A stretch of 64,000 nucleotides of DNA from Ancylomarina sp. DW003 (GCF_029029505.1 NZ_JAKJSD010000019.1:23587-87586); one strand, 5' to 3'. Shown: positions 45,659-55,645, counted from the first letter of the stretch. The notes: a model not told the origin generated them from the letters alone. A program made the numbers and translations.

Positions 45659-46441
45659 ATGACGCAAACAAATACAAAGCCTCTAATTCTTGTAACCAAT
45701 GATGATGGTGTAAATGCCAAAGGTATTTCTGCTCTTTATGAGATGGTTAAAGATTTTGGAGAAATCTATATGATCGCACCCAACAGAGCCAATTCCGGCA
45801 AATCAAATTCTATAACGGTTGAAGTTCCAATTCGTATTAAAAAGATAAAAGATGAGGAGAATTTAAAGGTGTTTTCATGTAAGGGAACCCCTGTTGATTG
45901 TGTAAAGTTAGCTTTAAATAAGATTGTACCTCGCCAACCTGATTTTGTTGTGTCTGGCATCAATCATGGAGCTAATACTTCTGTAAGTGTCATGTATTCT
46001 GGTACAATGGGAGCAACTATCGAGGGGTGTTTAGCAGGCATACCTTCTGTCGGTTTTTCATTAGATAGTTTTGAATCTAAGGCTGATTTTTCGCAGTGTG
46101 TTAAATTTGGGCGTAAAATATTTGAGAATGTGGTGAAGAATGGTTTACCCCGAAGTATCTGTTTGAATGTGAATTTCCCGGTTGGAGATATCAAAGGCGT
46201 TCGTGTTTGTCGCCAAGCCGATGGTATGTGGAAAGAAGAGTTTGATCATCGTAAAGATCCGTTTGGTGGTGATTACTATTGGTTGACCGGGCATTTTAAA
46301 AATGCTGAACCTCATGCCGATGATACGGATGAGTCTGCTATTAAAGAGGGGTATGCTTCAATTGTGCCAACGCAAGTGGACATGACAGCACATCATGTAT
46401 TGGAAAATTTAAAAACTTGGAATTATGAAGTCCTTGATTAA
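45659..46441 (+). CDS. surE: 5'-nucleotidase SurE
   Basis: A 260-residue survival protein SurE, counted from the ATG at 45659; a TTG nine bases upstream is also in frame. The metal site starts with LVTNDDGVNAKG (Asp15, Asp16). NSGKSNS and VSGINHGANTS supply the serine and asparagine ligands. It dephosphorylates nucleoside 5'-monophosphates and some 3'-phosphates and short polyphosphate. Its end overlaps the next gene by 17 bp, so a small membrane protein is translationally coupled. Confidence 0.97.
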   Translation: MTQTNTKPLILVTNDDGVNAKGISALYEMVKDFGEIYMIAPNRANSGKSNSITVEVPIRIKKIKDEENLKVFSCKGTPVDCVKLALNKIVPRQPDFVVSGINHGANTSVSVMYSGTMGATIEGCLAGIPSVGFSLDSFESKADFSQCVKFGRKIFENVVKNGLPRSICLNVNFPVGDIKGVRVCRQADGMWKEEFDHRKDPFGGDYYWLTGHFKNAEPHADDTDESAIKEGYASIVPTQVDMTAHHVLENLKTWNYEVLD

Positions 46442-46721
46442 TAATTCCTATATAGGCGCCCTAATAGGTGTAATCGTTCCAATTATTACCATTTATATTG
46501 CTTATTGGTTGAAATCTACCGGAGAAGTATCTATTTCACAGTTTGTTGATGGGGTGCAATATTTGGAGATTTACGTTAAGATGATAACTGTCTCTGTGTA
46601 TTTTAGTAATGTGGTTTGCTTTTTTCTATTCATTAAATTGGATTGGCTGAAAGCTGCTCGTGGCGTTCTTCTGGCAACTATTATTTATACATTTACGATT
46701 CTTATTATGGTAGGGGCATAA
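46425..46721 (+). CDS. Small membrane protein between surE and lpxB
   Basis: A 98-residue protein with three predicted helices (IGALIGVIVPIITIYIAYWL, VYFSNVVCFFLFI, GVLLATIIYTFTILIMVG). It overlaps the surE 3' end by 17 bp and precedes lpxB by 104 bp. No family was recognised. Its link to either neighbour is only by position. Confidence 0.72.
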   Translation: MKSLINNSYIGALIGVIVPIITIYIAYWLKSTGEVSISQFVDGVQYLEIYVKMITVSVYFSNVVCFFLFIKLDWLKAARGVLLATIIYTFTILIMVGA

Positions 46722-46825
46722 TGATGTGTTGATACAGTCATGTGTTGATTATTATGGGCTTTTTATTAATATCTTAAGTTTGTTTCGCTTTATTCTTTAA
46801 CCTTAATTCCTTTAACCTTGTTTCT

Positions 46826-47962
46826 ATGAAATATTACATCATAACTGGTGAAGCTTCTGGTGATCTTCATGCCTCAAACCTAATGAAAGAACTTAAAAAC
46901 GAAGATACACAAGCTGAGTTTCGTTTTTGGGGTGGCGACTTGATGCAGGCACAAGGAGGGGAGATGGTGAAGCATTACCGTGAAACGGCCTTTATGGGAT
47001 TCGTTACGGTGTTGAAGAATCTGAAAACAATTCGAGCTAACTTCACCCTATGTGAAACTGACTTGTTAGCTTTTGCTCCTGATGTATTAATTCTGGTCGA
47101 TTATCCGGGCTTTAATTTGCGAATGGCAGCCTTTGCTAAGAAGCATGGTATTCGTGTGCACTACTATATTTCTCCAAAGATTTGGGCTTGGAAAGAATCA
47201 CGTGTGAAGAAAATAAAAGCACATGTCGATCGTATGTTTACCATATTCCCTTTCGAAACCGAATTTTATAAAAAACACAATTATGAGGTGAGTTTTGGAG
47301 GCAATCCTCTTTTAGATGCCATAGAAGATCGTGATAATAAGGATGAAAGCTTTGATCATTTTGCAGAAAGAAATCAATTATCACAAAAACCTATTATTGC
47401 TTTATTGGCAGGTAGTAGAAAGCAGGAGATTGAACGTATTTTGCCGGTTATGCTTCAGGTTGTAGATCGTTTCCCTGATTATCAATTCGTAGTGGCTGCT
47501 GCACCTTCCATTACAAAAGAATTTTATGCTTCCGTATCAAAAGGTAGTAAACTGAGTTTCGTTTATAATCAGACCTATGATTTATTGCAACAATCGAAAG
47601 CTGCATTGGTCGCTTCGGGAACAGCTACACTCGAAACTGCATTACTCAGAATCCCTCAGGTGGTTTGTTACAAAATGAGTGGTGGTAGTTTGGCTTACAG
47701 ACTGGGTAAAATGCTCTTAAATATTAAATACATTTCATTGGTAAATCTTGTTGTTGACAAGTTTGTTGTTAAAGAATTGATTCAGCAATATTGTAATCCT
47801 AAAAGTATTAGCAATGAGCTTGATTTGATTTTAAATGATGAAGCTTATCGTTCGCAAATGTTAGATAATTACGATGAATTGAATGAGCATTTAGGTGGAG
47901 CAGGGGCATCAGCTCGTTTTGCTAAGATGATTTATGAGGATGTGAAAACTATTAAAGCCTAA
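46826..47962 (+). CDS. lpxB: Lipid-A-disaccharide synthase
   Basis: A 378-residue glycosyltransferase family 19 enzyme. TGEASGDLHAS opens the protein (residues 7-17). SPKIWAWKESRVKKIK and the C-terminal LLAGSRKQEIERILP and SGTATLETALL regions are typical. It joins lipid X and UDP-diacylglucosamine in Raetz-pathway lipid A synthesis at the inner membrane. A PagL-like lipid A deacylase gene lies nearby on the other strand, suggesting a small lipid A neighbourhood. The 3' end overlaps the convergent lipoprotein gene by 4 bp. Confidence 0.97.
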   Translation: MKYYIITGEASGDLHASNLMKELKNEDTQAEFRFWGGDLMQAQGGEMVKHYRETAFMGFVTVLKNLKTIRANFTLCETDLLAFAPDVLILVDYPGFNLRMAAFAKKHGIRVHYYISPKIWAWKESRVKKIKAHVDRMFTIFPFETEFYKKHNYEVSFGGNPLLDAIEDRDNKDESFDHFAERNQLSQKPIIALLAGSRKQEIERILPVMLQVVDRFPDYQFVVAAAPSITKEFYASVSKGSKLSFVYNQTYDLLQQSKAALVASGTATLETALLRIPQVVCYKMSGGSLAYRLGKMLLNIKYISLVNLVVDKFVVKELIQQYCNPKSISNELDLILNDEAYRSQMLDNYDELNEHLGGAGASARFAKMIYEDVKTIKA

Positions 47963-48705
47963 TCCGAAATTTGAATTAATTTTCCACTGGCATCCTGATT
48001 ATTAATTTGATCGTATTTTACTTCAATCGTTTCAGGATTTCCACTATAATAAATGTCTCCAGATTTATAAAAAGTAGCGGATAGTTTACTTGCTGTATAA
48101 ATGTAAGCATCTCCTAAACTATTTTGTGCGATATGAACCTCGTTTGAAACTAAATTTAATGTCTGAATATTTGTACTACCATTTAAGGTATAGATGGCAT
48201 TAGGACAGGTCCCTGAAACAGTAAAGGTTCCACCAACTGAATTTTGTGTGTGAAATCTGAGTTGAGTAAAATTGATATTCAGATTAATTTCGTATGCTTC
48301 ACTTTCTTCACGAATATTTATAGATAGTTTGTCACCTGTAAGTTGATTTGAACTGGAAATGTTACATGGTGTATAAGTGTCAATGCGTTGGAGATTGGTC
48401 ACATGTATTTCAAGTATTGGTATGTTAAAATTATTCGTCCAATTCACAAAATTGTGATTAATCTTTAATGTTTCATCACTTATTGAATAATTCATGTCTT
48501 CAAAAACATTTTCTCCGCCTTTATAAATAATATAAGTTTCTGAATCTTCAATTATCACAATATTGAAAATATTGTGAATTTCTATTTGAGTAAAATCACC
48601 CAATTCAATAATCTTTTCGACATCCTTTCCTTCATCATGAAAAGGATTGATAAAGTTGCATGATAAAATGAAAAATAAGAGAAGTATATATATGACTCGT
48701 TGCAT
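47959..48705 (-). CDS. GIN-domain (DUF2807-like) lipoprotein
   Basis: A 248-residue lipoprotein (LLLFFILSC, Cys16). The body is a repetitive right-handed beta structure typical of the DUF2807 head-GIN domain: FTQIEIHNIFNIVIIED opening, then short alternating strands with Ser/Asn turns. Function of the family is not settled; a surface or adhesion role has been proposed. It lies 6 bp after the PagL-like gene, so the two are one operon. Confidence 0.82.
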   Translation of the reverse strand: MQRVIYILLLFFILSCNFINPFHDEGKDVEKIIELGDFTQIEIHNIFNIVIIEDSETYIIYKGGENVFEDMNYSISDETLKINHNFVNWTNNFNIPILEIHVTNLQRIDTYTPCNISSSNQLTGDKLSINIREESEAYEINLNINFTQLRFHTQNSVGGTFTVSGTCPNAIYTLNGSTNIQTLNLVSNEVHIAQNSLGDAYIYTASKLSATFYKSGDIYYSGNPETIEVKYDQINNQDASGKLIQISD

Positions 48706-48711
48706 GATAAT

Positions 48712-49821
48712 TTATTTTTTATTGAAATAATAACCAATCCCCATTTCGATAAAATCAGAATTTCCCAAGTAGCCTTTTAAACCAAAATTGGCTAGGAAAT
48801 GTTTGCTGAATTTATATCGTAAACCTAATCGGTTGTAGAAAGGTTTACTGTTTGGTTTTGTGTTATATAGCGTATAAGTACCTATTTGTGTTATAAATGA
48901 AACCTTGTTTATAGCTAGTTCATGACTCAAGAATACAGCTTGTGATATTCGATTTTTGAAACTAGTTTTAGGCGTTCTGGTCCAGTAACCTCTTTCAACA
49001 GATTCATCGTAGAAAAGATCTATGCCGATTCCTAATCTCTGTCTTGAGTTGATTCCTTTCGTATAAGATATGTTGATATTTGCTACATAGTAAGTATGGG
49101 GATCTTGTTTATTTTCTTGTTTCCAAGCTTGATTTAAAATGACTGTAAACTCACTTTTTAGTTTAGGATAATTATGGCAACAATTCTTAACCTGTAAGGT
49201 TTTACCAAACTTGTAGTTGATTCCTACACTACCAGTAACGATATTCAGACCATCATTAGGATGTTTTCGTGAACCATTGGAAAAGTGACTAAAGACAATT
49301 CCAGAAGCTAGGTCAAAGTGAGAGAATGCGTAATTTACTTCTATTCCTAATTTGATGTGAGCGTTGTATTTAGATCCAATCAATTTGTTTGAATAATTGT
49401 TTACTGGATGAAAATATTTTGACATCATGGCAATTCCTACTCCTATATTAGTATTGATTTGGAAACGATCCCAGCTTTTTATTCCTAATTGAATGAAAGG
49501 GACTAAGGATTTTACATCACCTAAAATATCCTTATTTCCAAGTTGACCTTGATAATAGCCTAACCCAAATTTTCTTATAGCAAATTGATTGACCCAACCC
49601 TTCCGAGGGGCTGGTTGTATGGCAAACTTTACTTCAAAAGCAGAAATTTTATCTTGAATTAAATAATTGATGTATTGATTTTTTGGAACAAATAAGCCTT
49701 GATGATGATTAATCTCCAGAGAAAATTTTCTCACATAAGAAACATCTTGAGCTCTCAGCCCGAAACAGGAGAGTGATATAGTAAATATGGAAAGCATTAA
49801 TTTCATAGGTAATGAGCTCAA
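48712..49821 (-). CDS. PagL-like lipid A 3-O-deacylase (acyloxyacyl hydrolase family)
   Basis: A 369-residue protein with a signal peptide (start probably at Met6, MKLMLSIFTISLSCFG) and a barrel. The catalytic motif of PagL enzymes, a His and Ser followed by Asn-Gly, is present as FSHFSNGSRKHPNDGLN (His179, Ser181). It would remove the 3-linked acyl chain from lipid A in the outer membrane, softening endotoxicity or tuning permeability. It is longer than PagL (about 150-170 residues) because of extra barrel strands, as in Bacteroidota members. It is next to lpxB, which makes the same molecule. Confidence 0.85.
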   Translation of the reverse strand: MSSLPMKLMLSIFTISLSCFGLRAQDVSYVRKFSLEINHHQGLFVPKNQYINYLIQDKISAFEVKFAIQPAPRKGWVNQFAIRKFGLGYYQGQLGNKDILGDVKSLVPFIQLGIKSWDRFQINTNIGVGIAMMSKYFHPVNNYSNKLIGSKYNAHIKLGIEVNYAFSHFDLASGIVFSHFSNGSRKHPNDGLNIVTGSVGINYKFGKTLQVKNCCHNYPKLKSEFTVILNQAWKQENKQDPHTYYVANINISYTKGINSRQRLGIGIDLFYDESVERGYWTRTPKTSFKNRISQAVFLSHELAINKVSFITQIGTYTLYNTKPNSKPFYNRLGLRYKFSKHFLANFGLKGYLGNSDFIEMGIGYYFNKK

Positions 49822-49983
49822 ATTCTGTAGGTTTAATGTGTTTATATAAATTACATCTATTTTTATTCAACATCAAGATAGATTACACTAGTGGCTGTTA
49901 TTGGTATATAAGAGTCTGTTTTGAATGAGATCTTTCAGAATTATTTTGCAAATTTGTAACGTACTCCAAAACGTCATCTATAC

Positions 49984-50715
49984 ATGCTTACATTATTATT
50001 GAAGGAATTTCGTTCGTTTTTCAATTCCATTAGTGGTTATTTAATTATTAGCATTTTCTTATTAGCTACAGGCTTGTTTATTTGGGTATTTCCTGGTAAT
50101 GCCAATGTTCTTGATGGAGCTTATGCAAATTTGGATACCCTTTTCGACATGGCACCGTGGATATATTTATTCTTAATTCCTGCCTTATGTATGCGCTTGT
50201 TTACCGATGAAAAAAAATCAGGTACTATTGAACTGCTATTGACTCGACCAGTTAGTGATTTTAAAATTGTGCTTTCAAAGTTCTTATCTGCACTCTTACT
50301 TGTCATGTTTTCTTTATTATTCTGCCTTATTTATTATCTATCAATTTATTATTTAGGAAATCCAGTAGGAAGTGTTGATGTTGGTGCGTTTTGGGGATCA
50401 TTCTTAGGCTTGTTCTTTTTGGCCGTAGGTTATGTCTCTCTTGCTGTTTTTGCGGGTTCACTTACCGATAATCAAATAATAGCATTTCTATTATCGTTGG
50501 TTCTCTGTTTTAGTTTTTATATGGGATTTGATTATTTGTCTGAACTTCTCGTTTTTCAGGGGTTTCAAACAGAAATTATTAATATCGGAATTAGCGAACA
50601 TTATCAATCTTTGTCTCGAGGGGTAATTGATTCAAGAGATGTCAGTTATTTTATTGGATTGGCCTTGATTTTCTTATTGGCTACACGAACTGTTTTGCAG
50701 AGTAGAAAGTGGTAG
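49984..50715 (+). CDS. gldF: Gliding-motility ABC transporter permease GldF
   Basis: A 243-residue integral membrane protein with six helices of the ABC-2/GldF type. MLTLLLKEFRSFFNSISGYL and LCMRLFTDEKKSGTIELLLT RP-type cytoplasmic loop are family hallmarks. With GldA and GldG it forms an ABC transporter needed for gliding in some flavobacteria. gldG follows 98 bp downstream; the gap holds near-repeats of AAGGATA. gldA is not in the window. Confidence 0.92.
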   Translation: MLTLLLKEFRSFFNSISGYLIISIFLLATGLFIWVFPGNANVLDGAYANLDTLFDMAPWIYLFLIPALCMRLFTDEKKSGTIELLLTRPVSDFKIVLSKFLSALLLVMFSLLFCLIYYLSIYYLGNPVGSVDVGAFWGSFLGLFFLAVGYVSLAVFAGSLTDNQIIAFLLSLVLCFSFYMGFDYLSELLVFQGFQTEIINIGISEHYQSLSRGVIDSRDVSYFIGLALIFLLATRTVLQSRKW

Positions 50716-50813
50716 AGGGATAAGGTTAAAGGATAAAGGATAAAGTTTAAAGTTGTTGGCCTTTAAATGAAGATTGGTTAAAGACTCATTGAAGCTTATT
50801 AGATTAAAAGAAT

Positions 50814-52505
50814 ATGCAGATCACAAATAAAAAGAAGAATATAATTCAACTGTTGGCTTCGGTACTGGTTGTGCTATTTTTATATCAATTGTTACAAGTA
50901 TTTCATTTTAGAATAGATCTCACATCGGAGAAACGTTTTACTTTGACTGAGAATACAAAGCAACTTTTGTCCAATCTGGAAAAACCTGTTTATTTCGAGA
51001 TTTATTTAGATGGAGAGCTTCCTCATGGATTTAATAAGTTGAAGAATGCTACAGTTGATTTAATAGAAGAATTTGGATCTTATGCTAATGTAAATATTGA
51101 ATACCGTTTTGTTGACCCTAATGAACAGTTGAATCCAAAACAAAAAGAAAAGTTACTACGCGAGCTTTCGGAGAGAGGATTAAAGCCAACAAGTATTCAA
51201 GAAACCAGTCGTGATGGTAGTGTGAAACAAAAGATTATTGTGCCAGCACTTTTTGTACACGATGGAAAAAAAGAAACTGCAGTAAACTTATTGAAATCAG
51301 TAAATGGATTATCGGCAGATCAAAACCTGAATCATTCTATTGAAAGTATCGAATATGAACTTTCTATGGCTATTCGTTTGTTGACTCAAACAAAAGTTAA
51401 AGAAATTGCTTTTTTCACGGGACAAGGTGAATTAGGAGAATATGAAGTGGCTGATTTTACAGCTTCACTTTTGCAACGCTATAAGGTGAGCCGTGCTACA
51501 GCTTACGAATTATCTAAAGATTACAAACGTTTTGATTGTGTGATAGTAGCTCAACCACGAAACGAATTCAGTAAGAAGGCTAAATATGCACTAGATCAGT
51601 ATATTATGAATGGCGGTAAAGTGATGTGGCTGATAGATGAAGTTGCTGCATCAATGGATAGTATTTCTGCTAAAGGTATGTCAATGGCATTTTATAAACC
51701 ATTGAATTTGGAGGATCAGCTTTTTAAATATGGTGTTCGTATCAATCCAGATTTGGTTATGGATGTTCAGTCGCAGCTAATTCCTGTTCAATCAACTGCC
51801 ACAGGTCAGAATGGTAAGTATGTACCTGCACCTTGGTATTATTCACCGCTTTTAGCTCCGCCAGCCAATCATCCTATTACCCGAAAATTGAATATGGTTC
51901 GTGTAGAATTTGCCAATTCTATTGATAAGGTTGGAAAAGATCTGAACTTGAAGCATACTGTATTACTAGCCAGTTCAGAATATACGCGTTTAGAAAAAGT
52001 GCCAACTCCAATTCGTTTAGATATAGTGGGGCAGAAAATGGAAGCTAAAGATTTTCCTGACGGTTCAAAAGTCATATCTGTATTAATAGAAGGCAAGTTT
52101 CAATCAATTTTTAAAAATAGAATATGGGATGGGATTGATAAGGTAACTTATAAGTCGGAAAGTGTTTCAAATAAAATGATTGTGATATCCGATGGAGATA
52201 TTATTAAGAATCGGGTAAGAGGTGTAGGATCTAATATCCAAATGGAAGCTTTAGGTTACGATAGATATTCAAGGAAAACCTACGGTAATAGAAATTTCTT
52301 GCTTAACTGTGTGGATTATTTATGTGATGATGAAGGTTGGATGAATCTGAGGTCAAGAGAAGTAAAACTCCGATTATTGGATAAAACAAAAATCAGAGAA
52401 CATCGTTTGTATTATCAAGTTTTAAATCTGGTATTACCAATCTTTCTTTTGTTAGTTTTCGGGCTGGTTTGGCATTTTATTCGCAGAAAGAGGTACGCTG
52501 ATTAA
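50814..52505 (+). CDS. gldG: Gliding-motility ABC transporter auxiliary protein GldG
   Basis: A 563-residue protein with an N-terminal membrane anchor (IIQLLASVLVVLFLYQLLQV), a large periplasmic GldG/DUF4350-like domain (FHFRIDLTSEKRFTLTENT at its start, IAFFTGQGELGEYE inside) and a C-terminal helix (VLNLVLPIFLLLVFGLVWHF). It is the partner of GldF in the GldAFG transporter, encoded in the same operon. In flavobacteria it is connected with gliding and cell-surface polysaccharide export. Confidence 0.93.
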   Translation: MQITNKKKNIIQLLASVLVVLFLYQLLQVFHFRIDLTSEKRFTLTENTKQLLSNLEKPVYFEIYLDGELPHGFNKLKNATVDLIEEFGSYANVNIEYRFVDPNEQLNPKQKEKLLRELSERGLKPTSIQETSRDGSVKQKIIVPALFVHDGKKETAVNLLKSVNGLSADQNLNHSIESIEYELSMAIRLLTQTKVKEIAFFTGQGELGEYEVADFTASLLQRYKVSRATAYELSKDYKRFDCVIVAQPRNEFSKKAKYALDQYIMNGGKVMWLIDEVAASMDSISAKGMSMAFYKPLNLEDQLFKYGVRINPDLVMDVQSQLIPVQSTATGQNGKYVPAPWYYSPLLAPPANHPITRKLNMVRVEFANSIDKVGKDLNLKHTVLLASSEYTRLEKVPTPIRLDIVGQKMEAKDFPDGSKVISVLIEGKFQSIFKNRIWDGIDKVTYKSESVSNKMIVISDGDIIKNRVRGVGSNIQMEALGYDRYSRKTYGNRNFLLNCVDYLCDDEGWMNLRSREVKLRLLDKTKIREHRLYYQVLNLVLPIFLLLVFGLVWHFIRRKRYAD

Positions 52506-52744
52506 GTTTAAAAGATGAATTGAATATCTGAATAAACTCTTGCGAAAAAAATCAGATTCAAATAAATAAAATTCGTATATTCACCACTTAATATTTTTAA
52601 CATTTCAACAATTCAATGAGATGTTGGAAAATTAATAAGAAAAAAATAACAATTAAATATTTTGACCGATGAAAGGTGTTTGATTAACAATTAGTTTGAT
52701 CAAAAATAAATTTATCTGTCAAGTAAAAAACAAATTATAATCAT

Positions 52745-53875
52745 ATGAAATTTGTAGTATCAAGTACTGAGATTTTAGGACACATTCAAGCTATTAGCCG
52801 TGTTATTAGTAACAAAAATACGCTTCCAATTCTAGATAACTTTCTATTTGAATTGAAAGATGGTGAGCTTGTAGCAACTGCTTCTGACTTGGAAACGACT
52901 TTAATTACAACAATTCCATTGGATGCTTCTGAAGGAGAAGGTGTAATTGCTCTTCCGGCAAAAATTTTAACTGATACTTTAAAAGAATTTCCTGAGCAAC
53001 CATTAACATTCGAAGTTGATGCTCAGACTTTGGCTGTAAAGTTGAGTACTGAAAATGGTAAATTTAGTATCCCGGGACAGAATGGTGATGATTATCCTAA
53101 AAATCCTGAGAAGGAGCAAGATAGTATTGTAAATATTACTGTTGCTAGTGAAGTGCTATTGAAAGGTGTAAACAAAACTTTGTTTGCTACTGCTGATGAT
53201 GAGCTTCGTCCTGTAATGAATGGTATTTTTATCGAGTTGAATAATAATGACCTTACTTTTGTAGCTTCTGATGCTCACAAGTTGGTTCGTTACAAGCGTC
53301 TTGATGGTCGTTCAGAAGTTGAGTCTTCATTTATTCTTCCAAAGAAGCCTGCTTCATTGCTTCGTAACATTCTTCCAAAAGAGGAGAATCCGGTTTTGGT
53401 TGAGTTTGATGATAAGAATGCATTTTTCACACTTTCTAATTACAAGTTGATTTGTCGTTTAGTTGAAGGTAAATATCCAAGTTATGGTTCTGTTATTCCT
53501 ACGAATAACCCATTCAAATTGACGATTGATCGTGTTGAGCTATATAATACACTTAAGCGTGTATCTGTATTCTCAAACCCTGCGAGTAACTTAATCAAGT
53601 TTGAATTGAACCAAAATGAATTAGTTGTTTCAGCTCAGGATATCGATTTCTCTATTTCAGCTCGCGAGAAATTAATGTGTCAGTACGAAGGAGAAGCTTT
53701 AGAGATCGGATTTAAATCAGTATTCCTTTTGGAAATCCTTCAGAATATATCTTCAGCTAATGTTGTGGTTGCATTGTCTGACCCAACTCGTGCAGGTTTA
53801 TTCTTACCATACGATAACGAAAATGCAGATGAGGATGTATTGATGTTATTAATGCCAATGATGATTAACGTTTAA
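52745..53875 (+). CDS. dnaN: DNA polymerase III sliding clamp, beta subunit
   Basis: A 376-residue beta clamp with three homologous domains. The start MKFVVSSTEILGHIQAI is normal. Typical pieces are NTLPILDNFLF, NGIFIELNNNDLTFVASDAH, GKYPSYGSVIP and the end LMLLMPMMINV. As a dimer it encircles DNA and tethers polymerase III. It is followed by a terminator and a DnaQ-type exonuclease gene. dnaN is not beside dnaA here. Confidence 0.98.
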   Translation: MKFVVSSTEILGHIQAISRVISNKNTLPILDNFLFELKDGELVATASDLETTLITTIPLDASEGEGVIALPAKILTDTLKEFPEQPLTFEVDAQTLAVKLSTENGKFSIPGQNGDDYPKNPEKEQDSIVNITVASEVLLKGVNKTLFATADDELRPVMNGIFIELNNNDLTFVASDAHKLVRYKRLDGRSEVESSFILPKKPASLLRNILPKEENPVLVEFDDKNAFFTLSNYKLICRLVEGKYPSYGSVIPTNNPFKLTIDRVELYNTLKRVSVFSNPASNLIKFELNQNELVVSAQDIDFSISAREKLMCQYEGEALEIGFKSVFLLEILQNISSANVVVALSDPTRAGLFLPYDNENADEDVLMLLMPMMINV

Positions 53876-53898
53876 TTTAAGCGATAATATAATGTCTA

Positions 53899-53937
53899 TA
53901 AAAAACCTGATGAGAGTATCTTTCATTAGGTTTTTTC
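53899..53937 (+). terminator. Terminator after dnaN
   Basis: AAAAAACCT-ATGA / TCAT-AGGTTTTTT stem with T-run. Confidence 0.85.
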
Positions 53938-54012
53938 TATTTAAGAAAAGATCTTTAGGAGCTTGATAACTTAAAGACAAAAAATATAACTTCTTCAAAA
54001 GAACATGTTAGT

Positions 54013-54780
54013 ATGAAATTGAATTTGAAAAACCCGATTGCATTCTTCGATTTAGAAACAACGGGCTTAAATGTATCAAAAGACCGAATTGTTGAGATTG
54101 CTATCGTAAAGATCAGCCCCAATGGCAATGAGGAAACTAAAACTTACCGTATAAATCCAACTATTCCTATTCCCAAAGAATCATCGGCCATACATGGTAT
54201 TAGTGATGAGGATGTAAAAGATGAACCGACATTCAAGGAAATAGGTAAGACTATTGCTAAGTATATTGAAGGTTGTGATTTAGCCGGATACAATTCAAAT
54301 CGATTTGATATTCCTTTATTGGCAGAAGAATTTCTTCGTGCTGATATTGATGTTGACATGAGAAAGCGCAAGTTTGTTGATGTGCAAACAATTTTCCATA
54401 AAATGGAGCAGCGTACTTTAATTGCAGCATATAAATTTTACTGTGGTAAAGATCTTGAAGGTGCTCACGGTGCTGAAGCCGATACTGTAGCAACTTATGA
54501 AGTCTTAAAATCTCAGCTTGACAAGTATGAGGAGCTAGAGAATGATATTGATTATTTATCGAAGTTCTCGACTCAAAATAAAAATGCCGATTTTGCAGGC
54601 ATGATTGTGTTTGATAAGAAAGGGGTTGAGACGTTTAACTTTGGTAAAAATAAAGGTAAAGCTGTAGAGGAGGTTTTAAAAGAGCAACCAGGTTACTATG
54701 GTTGGATCATGAACAATGATTTTCCTCTTTATACAAAGAAAGTATTGACTGAAATAAAACTTAGAAATTTTAATATGTAA
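54013..54780 (+). CDS. DnaQ-family 3'-5' exonuclease
   Basis: A 255-residue DEDDh exonuclease. Motif I is FFDLETTGL (Asp13, Glu15), motif II lies in YNSNRFDIPLLAEEF, and motif III is AHGAEADT (His152, Asp157). A C-terminal DUF3820-like extension (NFGKNKGKAVEEVLKEQPGY) follows. It could be the proofreading epsilon-type subunit or an accessory exonuclease; the location after dnaN supports a replication role. An FAH-family gene follows in 33 bp. Confidence 0.9.
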   Translation: MKLNLKNPIAFFDLETTGLNVSKDRIVEIAIVKISPNGNEETKTYRINPTIPIPKESSAIHGISDEDVKDEPTFKEIGKTIAKYIEGCDLAGYNSNRFDIPLLAEEFLRADIDVDMRKRKFVDVQTIFHKMEQRTLIAAYKFYCGKDLEGAHGAEADTVATYEVLKSQLDKYEELENDIDYLSKFSTQNKNADFAGMIVFDKKGVETFNFGKNKGKAVEEVLKEQPGYYGWIMNNDFPLYTKKVLTEIKLRNFNM

Positions 54781-54813
54781 GCACTTTGTGCGAACGAATT
54801 AATTGGATTAGAG

Positions 54814-55425
54814 ATGAAGATATTAGCGATTGGAAGAAATTATGTAGATCATGCAAAAGAGTTGAACAATCCGGTACCAAAGGAACCAGTAGTTTTTTCT
54901 ATGCCCGATTCTGCACTTTTGAAAAGTAACAACGATTTTTATTACCCGGATTTCTCAAAGGATATTCATCACGAAGTAGAAGTTGTGGTAAAGATTAATA
55001 GAGTAGGGAAAAATATTCCAATCGAATTTGCCCATCGTTATTACGAAGAATTGGCTTTAGGAATTGATTTTACGGCACGTGATATTCAGGCAGAATGTAA
55101 GAAGAAAGGCTTACCATGGGAAAAAGCTAAGGCTTTTGATGGTGCTGCCCCAATATCTAAGTTTGTTCCTAAATCTCAATTTAAGGATGTTAATGCTTTA
55201 AATTTCAGTTTAAATATAAATGGCGAAAGAGTTCAGGTCGGAAACACATCTGATTTGATATTTTCAATCGATTATTTAATCAGTTACCTATCGAAATATT
55301 TTACGCTTAAAATTGGTGATTTGATTTATACTGGTACACCGGAAGGTGTAGGACCAGTTAAAATAGGAGATCATTTGGAAGGTGAGTTAGAAGGTGAAAA
55401 ACTTCTTGATTTTCACGTTAAATAG
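54814..55425 (+). CDS. Fumarylacetoacetate hydrolase family protein
   Basis: A 203-residue FAH-fold protein. The start KILAIGRNYVDHAKELNNP and the metal site in DIHHEVEVVVKI (two Glu) plus ALGIDFTARDIQ are typical of the short YcgM/FAHD1-type oxaloacetate decarboxylase and acylpyruvase enzymes. The exact substrate cannot be set from sequence. It is co-transcribed with the exonuclease gene upstream. Confidence 0.9.
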   Translation: MKILAIGRNYVDHAKELNNPVPKEPVVFSMPDSALLKSNNDFYYPDFSKDIHHEVEVVVKINRVGKNIPIEFAHRYYEELALGIDFTARDIQAECKKKGLPWEKAKAFDGAAPISKFVPKSQFKDVNALNFSLNINGERVQVGNTSDLIFSIDYLISYLSKYFTLKIGDLIYTGTPEGVGPVKIGDHLEGELEGEKLLDFHVK

Positions 55426-55452
55426 GTTAATTAAAGATATTTACCCTTAATT

Positions 55453-55487
55453 ATGGCTTTAGATTGTATCTGAAGCCATTGTTTTTG
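55453..55487 (+). terminator. Terminator after the FAH-family gene
   Basis: ATGGCTT-AGA / TCT-AAGCCAT imperfect stem followed by TGTTTTTGT. Confidence 0.72.
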
Positions 55488-55611
55488 TAAAGACCTGATT
55501 CGATTAGGTTTTAAGGAGGATTCGATCTTAATAGAAGAGTTTTTGATTTTTGAGTATCCGTTTGTGCCTTTGCATTTTGACTGAAATGCTTTCAAGTATA
55601 GCAAACATGTG

Positions 55612-55619
55612 TATCTTTG
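55612..55619 (+). promoter_or_regulatory. -7 box for the acyl-CoA ligase gene
   Basis: TATCTTTG, exact TAnnTTTG, 26 bp before the ATG, with TTTC (one mismatch to TTTG) 18 bp upstream at 55590-55593. Confidence 0.6.
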
Positions 55620-55645
55620 AGACGATTTACAACTAAAAAAGTTAT

